Positions 37,298-45,798 of a DNA stretch of 64,000 bases are shown piece by piece. The notes beneath the pieces are model-generated. The model was not told where the DNA came from, did no database searches, and worked only from the letters and a program-made list of their open reading frames with translations. Origin of the DNA: Bowmanella dokdonensis (GTDB lineage: Bacteria; Pseudomonadota; Gammaproteobacteria; Enterobacterales; Alteromonadaceae); NCBI RefSeq assembly GCF_017254865.1, contig NZ_JAFKCV010000005.1, forward strand, positions 62,001-126,000, written 5' to 3'. Every line of letters begins with the position of its first letter. Positions within the stretch are counted from its first letter, which is position 1. A program made the position numbers and the translations under genes.

Positions 37298-37477
37298 TTT
37301 CTTTCCTGATGATATCCGGGCTGAGCATGATAAAAGAGGGTCCGTGCGGGATATCCGCTTTGTAGAGCGGTTTTATGCTTTTCTTCTGCAAACGCCAGAT
37401 GCTATAAAATTGACGCTCCTGTGCAGCGCAGAGGAGGGGATTGACCTGTAATTAACCTCCACACAAAGAAGAAAGGC

Positions 37478-37939
37478 ATGGAACTGGACCGCTTCGACAG
37501 ACAACTATTGCATCTCGTCCAGCAGGATTCTGCACAAACGGCAGAGCGTCTGGCAGAACAAGTGCCGCTGTCCCCATCGGCGATACAGCGCAGATTGAAA
37601 AAACTGCGTGAGAACGGCGTCATTCTCAGAGACACCGCCATAGTGGATCCGGCTGCAGCCGGGCGGCCGACTCTGTATCTGGTCTCGCTGGAGGTTGAAA
37701 CAGAGCGCCCGGAATTGCAAAAACCCCTGCACCAATGGCTGGCTGCGGAGGAATGTATCCAACAGGCCTTCTATGTGACGGGTCAGGCGGACTACAGACT
37801 GATTGTTTCTGCCCCTGATACCCAAACCTTTGACGCTATCATGGAAAGGCTGGTGCGTGACAATCCCCATGTTAAGCGCTTTTCCACCAATGTGGCCCTG
37901 AAGATCATCAAACAAAGCCTGGCGTTGCCCTTGCTGTAG
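37478..37939 (+). CDS. Lrp/AsnC-family transcriptional regulator
   Basis: 153 residues. N-terminal HTH 'LDRFDRQLLHLVQQDSAQTAERLAEQVPLSPSAIQRRLKKLRENGVI' and a C-terminal RAM/ligand domain 'YVTGQADYRLIVSAPDTQTFDAIMERLVRDNPHVKRFSTNVALKIIK'. A local regulator rather than global Lrp. It lies 134 bases before a PLP-dependent amino-acid lyase gene on the same strand, a common regulator-target pairing. Confidence 0.93.
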   Translation: MELDRFDRQLLHLVQQDSAQTAERLAEQVPLSPSAIQRRLKKLRENGVILRDTAIVDPAAAGRPTLYLVSLEVETERPELQKPLHQWLAAEECIQQAFYVTGQADYRLIVSAPDTQTFDAIMERLVRDNPHVKRFSTNVALKIIKQSLALPLL

Positions 37940-38073
37940 GGTCGGCGAAACCAGAGAACGACAAAAATCCGCTTTTATGCAATGTCGGGCTTCTCTTTGC
38001 ATATTTTGTGTGACACACAGGGACTAACCTGCATGCTTTGGCCGATCAGGCCACCTTCTGACAGGAGTACGCG

Positions 38074-39099
38074 ATGCATAAGACCCGGTTACATCACCTG
38101 TTGTCTGGCGATGGATTCCAGCCCACCCCCCTGATCCTGAGTCCTTTGCTGGCAGATCTGTACCAGCTCGGCCAGGTACAGTTGAAACTGGAGTCACAGC
38201 GGCCGTTAGGCAACTTTAAGGTCCTCGGCGGTTACCACGCCGCCCTGAATGCGCTGATGAAGGCCACTGAAAGCCCGTGTCTGGAGGCGTTACAACGGCT
38301 CGGCGCAAGCTTGCCCGGTCTGATTTGCGCCAGCGATGGCAACCATGGGCTGGCCGTGGCCGCAGCCGCTGGTGAAGCAGGCACCAGCGCATTGATCTAT
38401 CTGCCTTCTTCAGTGAAGACCAGCCGTATCGGGCGCATAGAATCCCTGGGCGGGCGGGTTGAAAGGGTCCCCGGCACATACGAGGACGCCGTCAAGCAGG
38501 CCAGTCTGGCCGCCAGTGCCGGCAGGGGGATCCTGATCCCCGACACTACGGACAATCCCGATGATCCCGTGGTCAACGACGTTATGGCGGGATATACGCG
38601 GATCACCTCTGAATTGACTCATCAACTACAGTCAAACACATTCTGTCCGCCAACCCATGTGTTGGTGCAGGCCGGGGTGGGTGGACTGGCAGCAGCCATA
38701 GCAAAAGGGATCCAGCCGTCTCTGGCTCAGCCCGGACGCATTCTGGTCGTGGAGCCGGAGACGGCCGCTTGTGTAAAGCTTGGACTGGAAATGGGCCGGC
38801 CTGTGCTGTTTCCCGGCAATCTGGAAACCTGCGCACAGATGCTGTCATGCGGTCTCGCTTCTGCTCCGGCCCTGATGACATTGCAACAATACGCCGCCCA
38901 ATCTGTGACAGTGAATGAACAGCAACTCAGAAACGCCGCCACTGCGTTGAAGCAGTCCGACGGAATAGCCTGTTCCATTTCGGCAGCGGCCGGCCTGGCG
39001 GGGCTGATTCAGATTGCCTCGGACCCGCTACTGCGAGCCAGATATCAATTGAACAGCAGCAGTGTGGTGTTGTTGTTTGTGACGGAAGGGGCAGAATAG
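38074..39099 (+). CDS. PLP-dependent fold-type II enzyme (diaminopropionate ammonia-lyase/threonine dehydratase-like)
   Basis: 341 residues. The PLP lysine sits in 'RPLGNFKVLGGYHAALNAL' (normally SFKxRGA). 'CASDGNHGLAVAAAAGEAGTSALIYLP' is the SxGNHG cofactor loop. 'GTYEDAVKQAS' and 'VNDVMAGYTRI' resemble diaminopropionate ammonia-lyase, as does 'VLVQAGVGGLAAAIAKG' for the phosphate-binding Gly loop. It is shorter than classical DAPAL (about 400). Start at ATG 38074 with AGGAG upstream. Probably deaminates an amino acid; the exact substrate is not readable. Probably controlled by the neighbouring Lrp-type regulator. Confidence 0.82.
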   Translation: MHKTRLHHLLSGDGFQPTPLILSPLLADLYQLGQVQLKLESQRPLGNFKVLGGYHAALNALMKATESPCLEALQRLGASLPGLICASDGNHGLAVAAAAGEAGTSALIYLPSSVKTSRIGRIESLGGRVERVPGTYEDAVKQASLAASAGRGILIPDTTDNPDDPVVNDVMAGYTRITSELTHQLQSNTFCPPTHVLVQAGVGGLAAAIAKGIQPSLAQPGRILVVEPETAACVKLGLEMGRPVLFPGNLETCAQMLSCGLASAPALMTLQQYAAQSVTVNEQQLRNAATALKQSDGIACSISAAAGLAGLIQIASDPLLRARYQLNSSSVVLLFVTEGAE

Positions 39100-39197
39100 G
39101 CCTCCAGATGGTGGGCAATGGATCAGAAACTCCCCGGCAGGAGTGGACCCGATGGCCCCGGCTGTATTGCCCGTAGCGCTGTTATCGCTGCACCCTC

Positions 39198-40580
39198 TCA
39201 GCGAGACTCCAGGCTGTTATTGACCAGTCTGAGCAGTTCTTTCCAGACCGGGCTGACTGAGGGGTAGCTCATGCTCTGCCCGTCCAGCCCCCCATGCTGG
39301 CGATTGGTCAGCAACAGGATGATCAACTGGCTGTGGGGCTGAAACAATATTTGGGTACCGGTAAAACCCGGATGCCAATAGGCCGGATGGCCATCCGGCG
39401 TGGAGGTTTTCCACCAGCCAAGGGCCTGGTTTTCATCGAATGGCGTCTGCAAAAACGCCCCCAGGGTGGCCGGATCCGCCAGTCGATATCCGTCGTAGAC
39501 GCCGCCGTTGAGAAGGGTTTGCGCCAGGACGGCCAGATCCCGGGCCGTGCCGAACAGGCCGGCATGCCCGGCGACCCCATCCAGCCCATACCAGGCGTTG
39601 CCATCATTAGCCTGACCAACAAGGGTATGTTGCCGGTAGCCGGTAAAGGGGGCAAAGGGCAGGGGCCGGGCTAGGGGATAGGGCTTGCCGGTGGCAATCA
39701 TATGTTGCTCGTATGGGTTGCCATGAGAAGTAGCTACCAGCCTGTCAAACCAGGATGCCGGCGGGCGGTACTGCGTATTCAGCATGCCCAGGGGGCGATG
39801 GATATGCTCAAGGACAAACTCGTCCAGCGACTGACCGCTGGCCCTTTCGATGATCTTTCCCAGCAGGATAAAGCCGAGATCCGAATAGGCCCGTTGCTCG
39901 CCCACCGGGTAGCGCAGGGGCAGGGACGCGATATAATCCAACACGCCCTCTTCATCTTCACCGCGATACAGCCAGGCGGGCTGCCATTGCCACAGGCCGC
40001 TGCGATGGGTCAGTAACTGCCTCAGGGTAATGTCGCTTTTATCGGTATCCTCAAAGCGCGGTAGCAGCGTTCCTAGTCTGTCATCCAGCGACAACTGATC
40101 GCGGCTGACCAGGTGCATCAAAGCAGCTGTGGTGGAAGCGACCTTAGTCACGGACGCCAGATCAAAGACTGAGTCCACCCTCATGGGCACGGGCTGTTCC
40201 ATCTCCACCAAGATGCCATCGGCATGCAACTCGATCTGACGGGCATAGCCAAAGGCTTTCTCATACAGAACCTGCCCCCGATGGGCAATCAGCACCACCG
40301 CGCCGCTGTACACGCCCTTTTCCTTCGTCTGCAAATTGGCAACCATCAGCTCGTCAATTGACGAAGCATCGGCTAAGCCTTCGCCTGTCGTATCCACCAG
40401 GGCCGGATAGTCCGGTATCGGCATGGACTGCCCGGCTGGCGGAGAGGCCAGGGGATCCTGGTCCACATCGAAGCTGCTCGCCTCTGCCATCTCAGTGAGC
40501 AAAAGGGGGGTGCTCAGCACAAGCGCCAACAGAAGTGGCTTTAAAACGCTCAGGGGGATCACCAGGGGAGGAATTGTCAT
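39198..40580 (-). CDS. Exported beta-lactamase-family serine hydrolase (class C/S12 type)
   Basis: 460 residues with an N-terminal signal/membrane segment (about 10-33). The SxxK motif is Ser143-Val-Thr-Lys146 in 'FDLASVTKVASTTAALMHL'. The second motif, normally YxN, reads Tyr232-Ser-Asp234 in 'AYSDLGFILLGKIIERASG'. 'GHAGLFGTARDLAVLAQ' and 'WHPGFTGTQILFQP' provide the third motif region (HxG). The YxD substitution is common in YfeW-like and esterase members, so this is more likely a D-Ala-D-Ala carboxypeptidase or esterase than a true beta-lactamase. Confidence 0.85.
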   Translation of the reverse strand: MTIPPLVIPLSVLKPLLLALVLSTPLLLTEMAEASSFDVDQDPLASPPAGQSMPIPDYPALVDTTGEGLADASSIDELMVANLQTKEKGVYSGAVVLIAHRGQVLYEKAFGYARQIELHADGILVEMEQPVPMRVDSVFDLASVTKVASTTAALMHLVSRDQLSLDDRLGTLLPRFEDTDKSDITLRQLLTHRSGLWQWQPAWLYRGEDEEGVLDYIASLPLRYPVGEQRAYSDLGFILLGKIIERASGQSLDEFVLEHIHRPLGMLNTQYRPPASWFDRLVATSHGNPYEQHMIATGKPYPLARPLPFAPFTGYRQHTLVGQANDGNAWYGLDGVAGHAGLFGTARDLAVLAQTLLNGGVYDGYRLADPATLGAFLQTPFDENQALGWWKTSTPDGHPAYWHPGFTGTQILFQPHSQLIILLLTNRQHGGLDGQSMSYPSVSPVWKELLRLVNNSLESR

Positions 40581-40750
40581 GGTCGCTGATCATATCTGTG
40601 CCGGTAATACAGACAGGTGATTTAAGCATGAGGGGGCTTTCAGGCAAAATAAAATCCCCAGGGCATTCATGTTAGGGGGAATTTTCCGCTGTGCGGCTTG
40701 CACCGGCATCTATTGCCACCTGAACCATCGACCTTATAAGAAGGTGAATA

Positions 40751-40774
40751 GAAAAGGGCCTTATAGCCCTTTTC
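40751..40774 (-). terminator. Intrinsic terminator after the small membrane protein gene
   Basis: GAAAAGGGC (40751-40759) and GCCCTTTTC (40766-40774) form a 9-base-pair hairpin with a 6-base loop, 27 bases beyond the stop codon of the minus-strand gene. The A/T-rich ends of the stem make it usable in both directions. Confidence 0.75.
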
Positions 40775-40801
40775 TTCTGTTGTTCCGGCAGCATGGCAGA
40801 A

Positions 40802-41101
40802 TCAGGGACACTCCAGTTTGGGCAGCGTACCAAAGTCTTCACCGCAGGTTTGGTTGTACTGATCCACGTCCTGATTGATTTGATTGCACAACGCAGCGTC
40901 GGGACTACCGCTTTGTACCGTTTGCCGATACAGGTTTTCATCATGCTGCATACGCAGCAGATCCGTGGTACAGCGGTTTGCGTGGGCAATGCTGTCGGCC
41001 GCATACCAACTGGACAGGAAGGCCGCCGCACCGGCAGCCACCAGGGCGATGACGATGGCGGCCAGCAGGCCAATTCCCTGTTGTCTGTTGAAGGGTTTCA
41101 T
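40802..41101 (-). CDS. Small membrane protein with a prepilin-like N-terminus (function unknown)
   Basis: 99 residues. The N-terminus 'MKPFNRQQGIGLLAAIVIALVAAGAAAFL' is a short basic leader, then Gly, then a hydrophobic helix, which resembles type IV prepilin-like proteins. The Glu at +5 typical of major pilins is absent. The extracytoplasmic part (about 70 residues) has four Cys and no recognised domain. Followed by an intrinsic terminator. It may be a minor pseudopilin-like or simply a bitopic membrane protein; confidence in the gene is fair, in the function low. Confidence 0.6.
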   Translation of the reverse strand: MKPFNRQQGIGLLAAIVIALVAAGAAAFLSSWYAADSIAHANRCTTDLLRMQHDENLYRQTVQSGSPDAALCNQINQDVDQYNQTCGEDFGTLPKLECP

Positions 41102-41245
41102 ACATGTTCCTTACCCCTGTGGGCAATGAGAAATTCAATGCCAGAAACTACTTCCTTCTCGTTCCAGGCCCAATGGTTATAGAACAGACCCCGCCCAATA
41201 GCCATTACTCCCCTGCTGCCCCGGAACCCTCGCTGCCGTTTTATA

Positions 41246-41268
41246 CTGCTGACAGAAGATGTCAGCAG
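41246..41268. promoter_or_regulatory. Palindromic operator candidate upstream of the GST-WYL regulator operon
   Basis: CTGCTGACA (41246-41254) and TGTCAGCAG (41260-41268) are perfect 9-base arms around GAAGA, 71 bases before the GST start. The position suggests an operator for the WYL regulator encoded second in the operon. No T-run follows it, so a terminator is less likely. Confidence 0.5.
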
Positions 41269-41339
41269 GGGTCTGTTAATCTGCTTGGCGCGGTCAGGTT
41301 GGCCCTGGCTATCCACTTATCACACTACAGGAGATTCGC

Positions 41340-41948
41340 ATGTATCAGCTTTACAGTTTTCCCTTTTCCCAGCACAGCCGCCGGGTCATATCTTTGCTTG
41401 AGCAGGCGGGCATTGAGTATGAAAATCATCAGGTGGACATGATAAACGGGGAGCATATGCAAGCGGCTTATCTGGCCATCAACCCCAATCACCAGGTGCC
41501 CACGCTGATAGACAGCGGGACAAAAATCCACGAGTCCAACGCCATACTGCGTTATTTATGCATCAAGCACGAGTTGTCCCAATGGTATCCGCAACAACCC
41601 GACCTCCTGGCCAGGGTGGAACAATGGCTCGACTGGACCCAGTGTCAGCTCTCTCCTCTGGTCATTGCCATAGTGTTAAACCGGGTCTTTTTAGGTGATG
41701 ATGGAGACAAGCAGGCTGCCGATGAGGCGGCAATGAAAATTCAGTCGAGGTTCGGGATTATGGAGAGCTATTTGGCAGGTACTCAGTTCCTGGCTGGCGA
41801 TACACCCACCATTGCCGACCTGGCTCTGGCCTCGAGTGTGTTCCAGTTAAGCCTGGCTGACGCATCGCCACAGACGCCTAATATCCTCCGCTGGTACCAG
41901 GCGGTTGAGGCCCTGCCTGGATTCCAGAAATCCCTGCCCAAAACATAA
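41340..41948 (+). CDS. Glutathione S-transferase family protein
   Basis: 202 residues. 'MYQLYSFPFSQHSRRVISLLEQAGIEYENHQVDM' is the thioredoxin-fold half with the N-terminal Ser/Tyr position. 'INPNHQVPTLIDSGTKIHESNAILRYL' holds the cis-Pro and Glu-Ser glutathione contacts. 'FLAGDTPTIADLALASSVF' has the N-capping Asp of the helical domain. Theta/phi-like. ATG at 41340 with AGGAG upstream. It is followed 18 bases later by a WYL-domain regulator, so the two form an operon. Confidence 0.92.
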   Translation: MYQLYSFPFSQHSRRVISLLEQAGIEYENHQVDMINGEHMQAAYLAINPNHQVPTLIDSGTKIHESNAILRYLCIKHELSQWYPQQPDLLARVEQWLDWTQCQLSPLVIAIVLNRVFLGDDGDKQAADEAAMKIQSRFGIMESYLAGTQFLAGDTPTIADLALASSVFQLSLADASPQTPNILRWYQAVEALPGFQKSLPKT

Positions 41949-41966
41949 GGCAAATCAAGGAGCCTG

Positions 41967-42650
41967 ATGAACAGGTTATTTGGCATTATTCAAATGCTGA
42001 GGGCGGCCAGACATCCTATCCGGGCCAGAGAAATGGCGGATGAAATGGAGGTGTCATTACGGACCATCTACCGGGACATTGCTGAGCTGCAGATGCAGGG
42101 TGTGCCGGTATCCGGCGAGGCAGGCATCGGCTATGTGCTTAAAAGTGGTTTCGAGATGCCTCCTTTGATGTTAACGCCGGAAGAATTGGAGGCCGCTCTG
42201 TTAGGTACACAGTGGGTGGCTCGCTGTGGCGATCAGGCACTGATGAAAAGTGCTGCCAGCCTGGCCGATAAAATCCATGCCATTGTCCCCGGGCATCTTC
42301 AGCACATGATGTTGTCATCCGCCGTTACCCTGGCGGACAGTGCAATACCCGTGACGGACGCCCTCGATATGCAGGCTTTTCGCGCGGCGATACGGGAACG
42401 GAAAAAAGTCTCCATTTTGTATCAGGTGGAGGGGAAGCGTACCGAGCGCATGATCTGGCCCATTCTGATAGGTTACTTTGAATTAGTCCGCGTTGTGGCC
42501 GCCTGGTGCGAACTGCGACAGGATTTCCGCCATTTTCGCACCGACAGAATCGAAGCCTTTGAGGTACAGGCAGACCGCTACCCAAAACGAAAAAATCAGC
42601 TAATGGCGGAATGGCAGCAACATCAAATGAACAGGGGAAACGCCAAGTAA
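41967..42650 (+). CDS. YafY-type HTH/WYL-domain transcriptional regulator
   Basis: 227 residues. N-terminal HTH_11 'NRLFGIIQMLRAARHPIRAREMADEMEVSLRTIYRDIAELQMQGVPVSGEAGIGYVL' is followed by a WYL-type ligand domain. There 'VSILYQVEGKRTERMIWPILIGYFELVRVVAAWCELRQDFRHFRTDRI' keeps the fold although the W-Y-L triad itself reads A-W-C. Such regulators act on small ligands or nucleic acids. Co-operonic with the GST gene, and the palindrome at 41246-41268 is a candidate autoregulatory site. Confidence 0.9.
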   Translation: MNRLFGIIQMLRAARHPIRAREMADEMEVSLRTIYRDIAELQMQGVPVSGEAGIGYVLKSGFEMPPLMLTPEELEAALLGTQWVARCGDQALMKSAASLADKIHAIVPGHLQHMMLSSAVTLADSAIPVTDALDMQAFRAAIRERKKVSILYQVEGKRTERMIWPILIGYFELVRVVAAWCELRQDFRHFRTDRIEAFEVQADRYPKRKNQLMAEWQQHQMNRGNAK

Positions 42651-42695
42651 TCGAATCCCCACGGTATCAGGTATAGCCGGCTTCGTAGTACCACG

Positions 42696-44300
42696 TCAGA
42701 CCCCTATGGGGCAGATACGGGTGACATCCAGCATCATTTTGTCGAAGCAGATGGCGTGAAAAACATACATGGCGGAGGTTTCCTCACAGGTCTGGTAACG
42801 GCGCATCAGTTGCTTGGGATCGCCATCGTAATTGTGTTCGAAGAAATACCACCTGGATACCTTGTTCTTACCCTGTACCTCATAATTTCGCTGATATTCA
42901 GTGCCCAAGGAGGATCGCAGGCTGACGGCATGTTGCTCATTCTTTGGCGTGATTTCCACGCCCAGCAGGCCACAATCCCACAGGATCGAGATGGCTTCGT
43001 CCGGGTCAATATTGACGCCTGCAAGGCGGGCTTTCAGGTCGTTGTACTCGAATGGCACTTTCAAGCCGTACAACGAATCCACTATGTCTTCCAGCAAGGG
43101 ATAACGGCGTGAACCTTCTATCACCCGCTCCTCGTATAGTATGGTGCTTTCATTTCTGATGGCTTCTCGGACGGTGGTCTCGGGAACCTTCCAACCGCCC
43201 CGCCCCACCAGGACATCTTCAAATTCCAGATCATGCTTTTCAACTGCCGTTTCAATCACTTTGCGGGTCAGCCTCTGGATATCACGGGATCTGTGATGCG
43301 TATGCCGTAATACGTACCGGAAGGAGTTTTCCGGGTACGTCACGTGGCAGTGGTCATTTTTAATGGAGGGCTCGAAGAGGGTATTCCAGGGATCAATATG
43401 CTTGCCTTTAAAACGCCGGCCATAAACCTTGAACTCGTACTCGATACGCTTGTTGATAAACTTGCGCAGATCGTCCTCATCCCAGCGCATCTTTTTAATG
43501 TGGGAGGCGGCCTTCTGGGGAAAATTCAGGTCCTTCTTCCGGTACCGGTGCCAGGGAATGGTGATATAGACCTCACCGTTGGCGATTTTCTGTGAAGTGA
43601 AAAACGCCTTGTAGGTATTCAGCAGGGCGGAAATAGTCAATTGTGCAATGCCGGACTGGGCTTCCAGCGGCGAGTTGGGGGTTTCGATGGGTTCAATGGC
43701 GAGCTTGGGCAACTCCTTGTCTGGGCTGATTTCCGAGATACATTTGACCACCAGATCATAGGTCTTATCACTGAAAATGGCGCTGAAATCGTTTTTCAGC
43801 TCGTCGGCCTTGTTCAAATCCACCGACGAGGAAGTAATCAGATCGACGGCCAGCTTGATACTCTTCCAGATGGGCAGTTTGACTCTGTCGACCCTGGAGA
43901 GGCCGACAATAAACTTCCAGTGAATCCCCTGTGGCTTACCGTAATAGGGGTAAAGGGCCCCAAGCTGAATCACAAGAGCCCGGATGATTTCCGCCTTCCA
44001 CAGTCCCTGCAAAGCCACTTCCAGATCATACCTGTCTTCGGAAAACAGCTTTTTCAGCTCGATAATTTCCTTGATATCGAAGGAATGCTCATCCATGTAC
44101 CAGGCGCCCTCTGCTCCATGTCGCTTGAGCAGTTCGGCCAGGGTGGCACATTGCGCAATAATGGAGGCGGTTTTGCCGGTTCCCCAGCGGCCGGTGATGA
44201 TGGGTTTGGGGATCTTGTAACTGCGCCGGTCCAGGAAGCACTCAGACAGCAGGCAGTCATCTTCTGCATTGTCATCGCCAAACAAATGTCTCATAAACAT
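42696..44300 (-). CDS. Sll1717-type P-loop ATPase (function unknown)
   Basis: 534 residues, no signal peptide or membrane helix. 'HLFGDDNAEDD' at residues 5-15 precedes the Walker A 'GRWGTGKT' (37-44), the arrangement of the P-loop ATPase Sll1717 family. 'LVVKCISEI' and later 'FRYVLRHTHHRSRDIQRLTRKVIE' fit an AAA/STAND-like lid with a sensor arginine. The C-terminal third is not recognised ('LLGVEITPKNEQHAVSL ... WYFFEHNYDGDPKQ' looks like a winged helix). It stands alone between a plus-strand regulator and an AT-rich spacer with no nuclease or toxin partner adjacent. Related proteins are often found among accessory, sometimes defence-linked, genes. Confidence 0.75.
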   Translation of the reverse strand: MFMRHLFGDDNAEDDCLLSECFLDRRSYKIPKPIITGRWGTGKTASIIAQCATLAELLKRHGAEGAWYMDEHSFDIKEIIELKKLFSEDRYDLEVALQGLWKAEIIRALVIQLGALYPYYGKPQGIHWKFIVGLSRVDRVKLPIWKSIKLAVDLITSSSVDLNKADELKNDFSAIFSDKTYDLVVKCISEISPDKELPKLAIEPIETPNSPLEAQSGIAQLTISALLNTYKAFFTSQKIANGEVYITIPWHRYRKKDLNFPQKAASHIKKMRWDEDDLRKFINKRIEYEFKVYGRRFKGKHIDPWNTLFEPSIKNDHCHVTYPENSFRYVLRHTHHRSRDIQRLTRKVIETAVEKHDLEFEDVLVGRGGWKVPETTVREAIRNESTILYEERVIEGSRRYPLLEDIVDSLYGLKVPFEYNDLKARLAGVNIDPDEAISILWDCGLLGVEITPKNEQHAVSLRSSLGTEYQRNYEVQGKNKVSRWYFFEHNYDGDPKQLMRRYQTCEETSAMYVFHAICFDKMMLDVTRICPIGV

Positions 44301-44615
44301 CCCTGTTAACTTTTTATTAACACATGAATATAGATAACATTTACCTAACTCTCTAGAGCACCGAATGCCAATCGGACAGAAAGACGGCTAATCCGATGAT
44401 GCCTACTCATATGAAATACCGGCCCCACGGGTGCCATCAAGACTATTCGCGCTTCATTGCGTCACCACCAGTAGTGACGCAACAAACCGCTAACAACAAT
44501 AAACTACCGGCGCAATGGGTAAAGGAGTGGATAACGATCAAAATAGCAACAATGGAAAAGTCTCCACTGCTTACCGGCAATATGATGAAAGTGAATCATT
44601 TGCAACGGACCGGCT
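44301..44615. other. Intergenic region (315 bp) with an inverted repeat
   Basis: A divergent spacer between the P-loop ATPase and the AraC-type gene. The first 60 bases are AT-rich and include GTTAA/TTAAC arms. Farther on, TTGCGTCAC (44457-44465) pairs perfectly with GTGACGCAA (44474-44482) around 8 bases, a possible operator. A small open frame at 44396-44623 has no family features and is not called. Confidence 0.45.
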
Positions 44616-45464
44616 GTGAGTAGAGAAATTCTTGTACAAAGAATCAGCAAGGTGGTGAGTTTTATCGAGAACCACCTGGATTCCGAATTGGATGTGGGCA
44701 GGTTGGCTGATATTGCCTGCTATTCGAAATTTCATTTTCACCGCCTGTTCTGCGCCATGGTGGGGGAGAGCGTCTATGCCTTCAAGAAACGGTTGTTGCT
44801 GGAAAGATCCGTCAGGCACCTGCTGCTTTCGGAGCATAGCCTCACCGAGATAGCCTTCAGGTGTGGATACGATAATCAGGCCTCCTTCAACAAGGCGTTC
44901 AGAAAGCAGTTTTCGTGCGCGCCCGGTCAGGTCCGTAAGCTAATGGTTCATATTGGTACAAACAACATTAAAGCTGTTCCTCAAGGGAGTATTGATATGA
45001 AACCGGAAATCGTCGATTTACAGGATATCCACCTTATCTGTGCCAGGGCTACTGGCACCTACGCCGAAGCCGCACCGCAGGCCTGGGCCAAGCTAATGCG
45101 ATTTGCTTATTCAAACAGGCTGATGAACAACAAGGTACAACTGATAGGGATACCCAGAGATGATCCCAATCTTACCGAGCCCGACCGCATCCGCTATGAT
45201 GCCTGCCTGGACATTGAGACAGGAGCCAGCGCTGAAACCGGGCTGCACCAGCATGTCATTCCGGGTGGGCGCTACGCTAAGTTTCTTCATAAAGGCGCCT
45301 ATGAAAATCTCCAGCAGACCTATGGGGCCATCTTTAACCAATGGCTCCCCGAGAGCCGCCACCAACTGCGGGACGTCCCTTCGTTTGAACGCTATCTGAA
45401 CCGGGATCCGCGCAGAACCAAGCCGGAAAATCTGAGCACGGAGATCTATATCCCGGTTGCATAA
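44616..45464 (+). CDS. AraC-family regulator with GyrI-like effector domain
   Basis: 282 residues, GTG start. The N-terminal double HTH ('LVQRISKVVSFIENHLDSELDVGRLADIACYSKFHFHRLFCAMVGE', then 'LTEIAFRCGYDNQASFNKAFRKQF') is joined to a C-terminal GyrI-like/SOUL-type domain ('LICARATGTYAEAAPQAWAKLMRFA', 'RYDACLDIE', 'VIPGGRYAKFLHKGAYENLQQTY', 'LSTEIYIPV'). This is the Rob/SbmC-like arrangement in which the C-terminal domain binds small hydrophobic ligands. The target genes are unknown. Confidence 0.92.
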   Translation: MSREILVQRISKVVSFIENHLDSELDVGRLADIACYSKFHFHRLFCAMVGESVYAFKKRLLLERSVRHLLLSEHSLTEIAFRCGYDNQASFNKAFRKQFSCAPGQVRKLMVHIGTNNIKAVPQGSIDMKPEIVDLQDIHLICARATGTYAEAAPQAWAKLMRFAYSNRLMNNKVQLIGIPRDDPNLTEPDRIRYDACLDIETGASAETGLHQHVIPGGRYAKFLHKGAYENLQQTYGAIFNQWLPESRHQLRDVPSFERYLNRDPRRTKPENLSTEIYIPVA

Positions 45465-45506
45465 CGTTACCGGGTGTCGCCCCGTGTGAGCTTCTCCCGG
45501 TCAGCA

Positions 45507-45534
45507 AACCATAGGTCCGGCCGGACCTGTGGTT
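45507..45534 (+). terminator. Near-perfect 28-base palindrome after the AraC-type gene
   Basis: AACCATAGGTCCGG (45507-45520) faces CCGGACCTGTGGTT (45521-45534) with one mismatch and no loop, 43 bases after the stop codon. It lacks a T-run, so it may terminate weakly or be a cruciform-type repeat. Confidence 0.45.
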
Positions 45535-45627
45535 GTTGGAGGGGGAAGGGGTGATGGAGCTCTTAGGGTATTGCGCCCAATGCGAGGCCTGGCTATTAAC
45601 TTCAATGCTGTTCGGCTGGCCGCCTAA

Positions 45628-45798
45628 CCGGGCTATCCGGAGGAAGTCGCCACACTCTTTGTTAAACGCCTGACCAGCCAGGTTGAAAAATATCTTCCTC
45701 ACTACATCGCGGCTTCGTGCATGCCTGAACATATGAAAACCATTATGTTGCGCGAGGTCGCCGAGCGTATCGGCTGTCTGCGCCGCCCTCCCATCTGA
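45628..45798 (+). pseudogene. Possible gene remnant (57 codons, no start)
   Basis: Between TAA at 45625-45627 and TGA at 45796-45798 the frame reads a protein-like stretch ('YPEEVATLFVKRLTSQVEKY', then 'MLREVAERIGCLRR') with plausible helices. The frame upstream also looks protein-like ('MRGLAINFNAVRLAA') until the TAA. There is no ribosome site or start codon. I could not name a family, so it is called a decayed fragment only tentatively. Confidence 0.3.

Noticed and set aside
39198-40580. True class C beta-lactamase
   Set aside because: Second motif is YSD and the third lacks KTG; more consistent with the carboxypeptidase/esterase relatives.
44396-44623. 75-codon open frame before the AraC-type gene
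   Set aside because: No ribosome site, no domain, overlaps the inverted repeat and the real GTG start.
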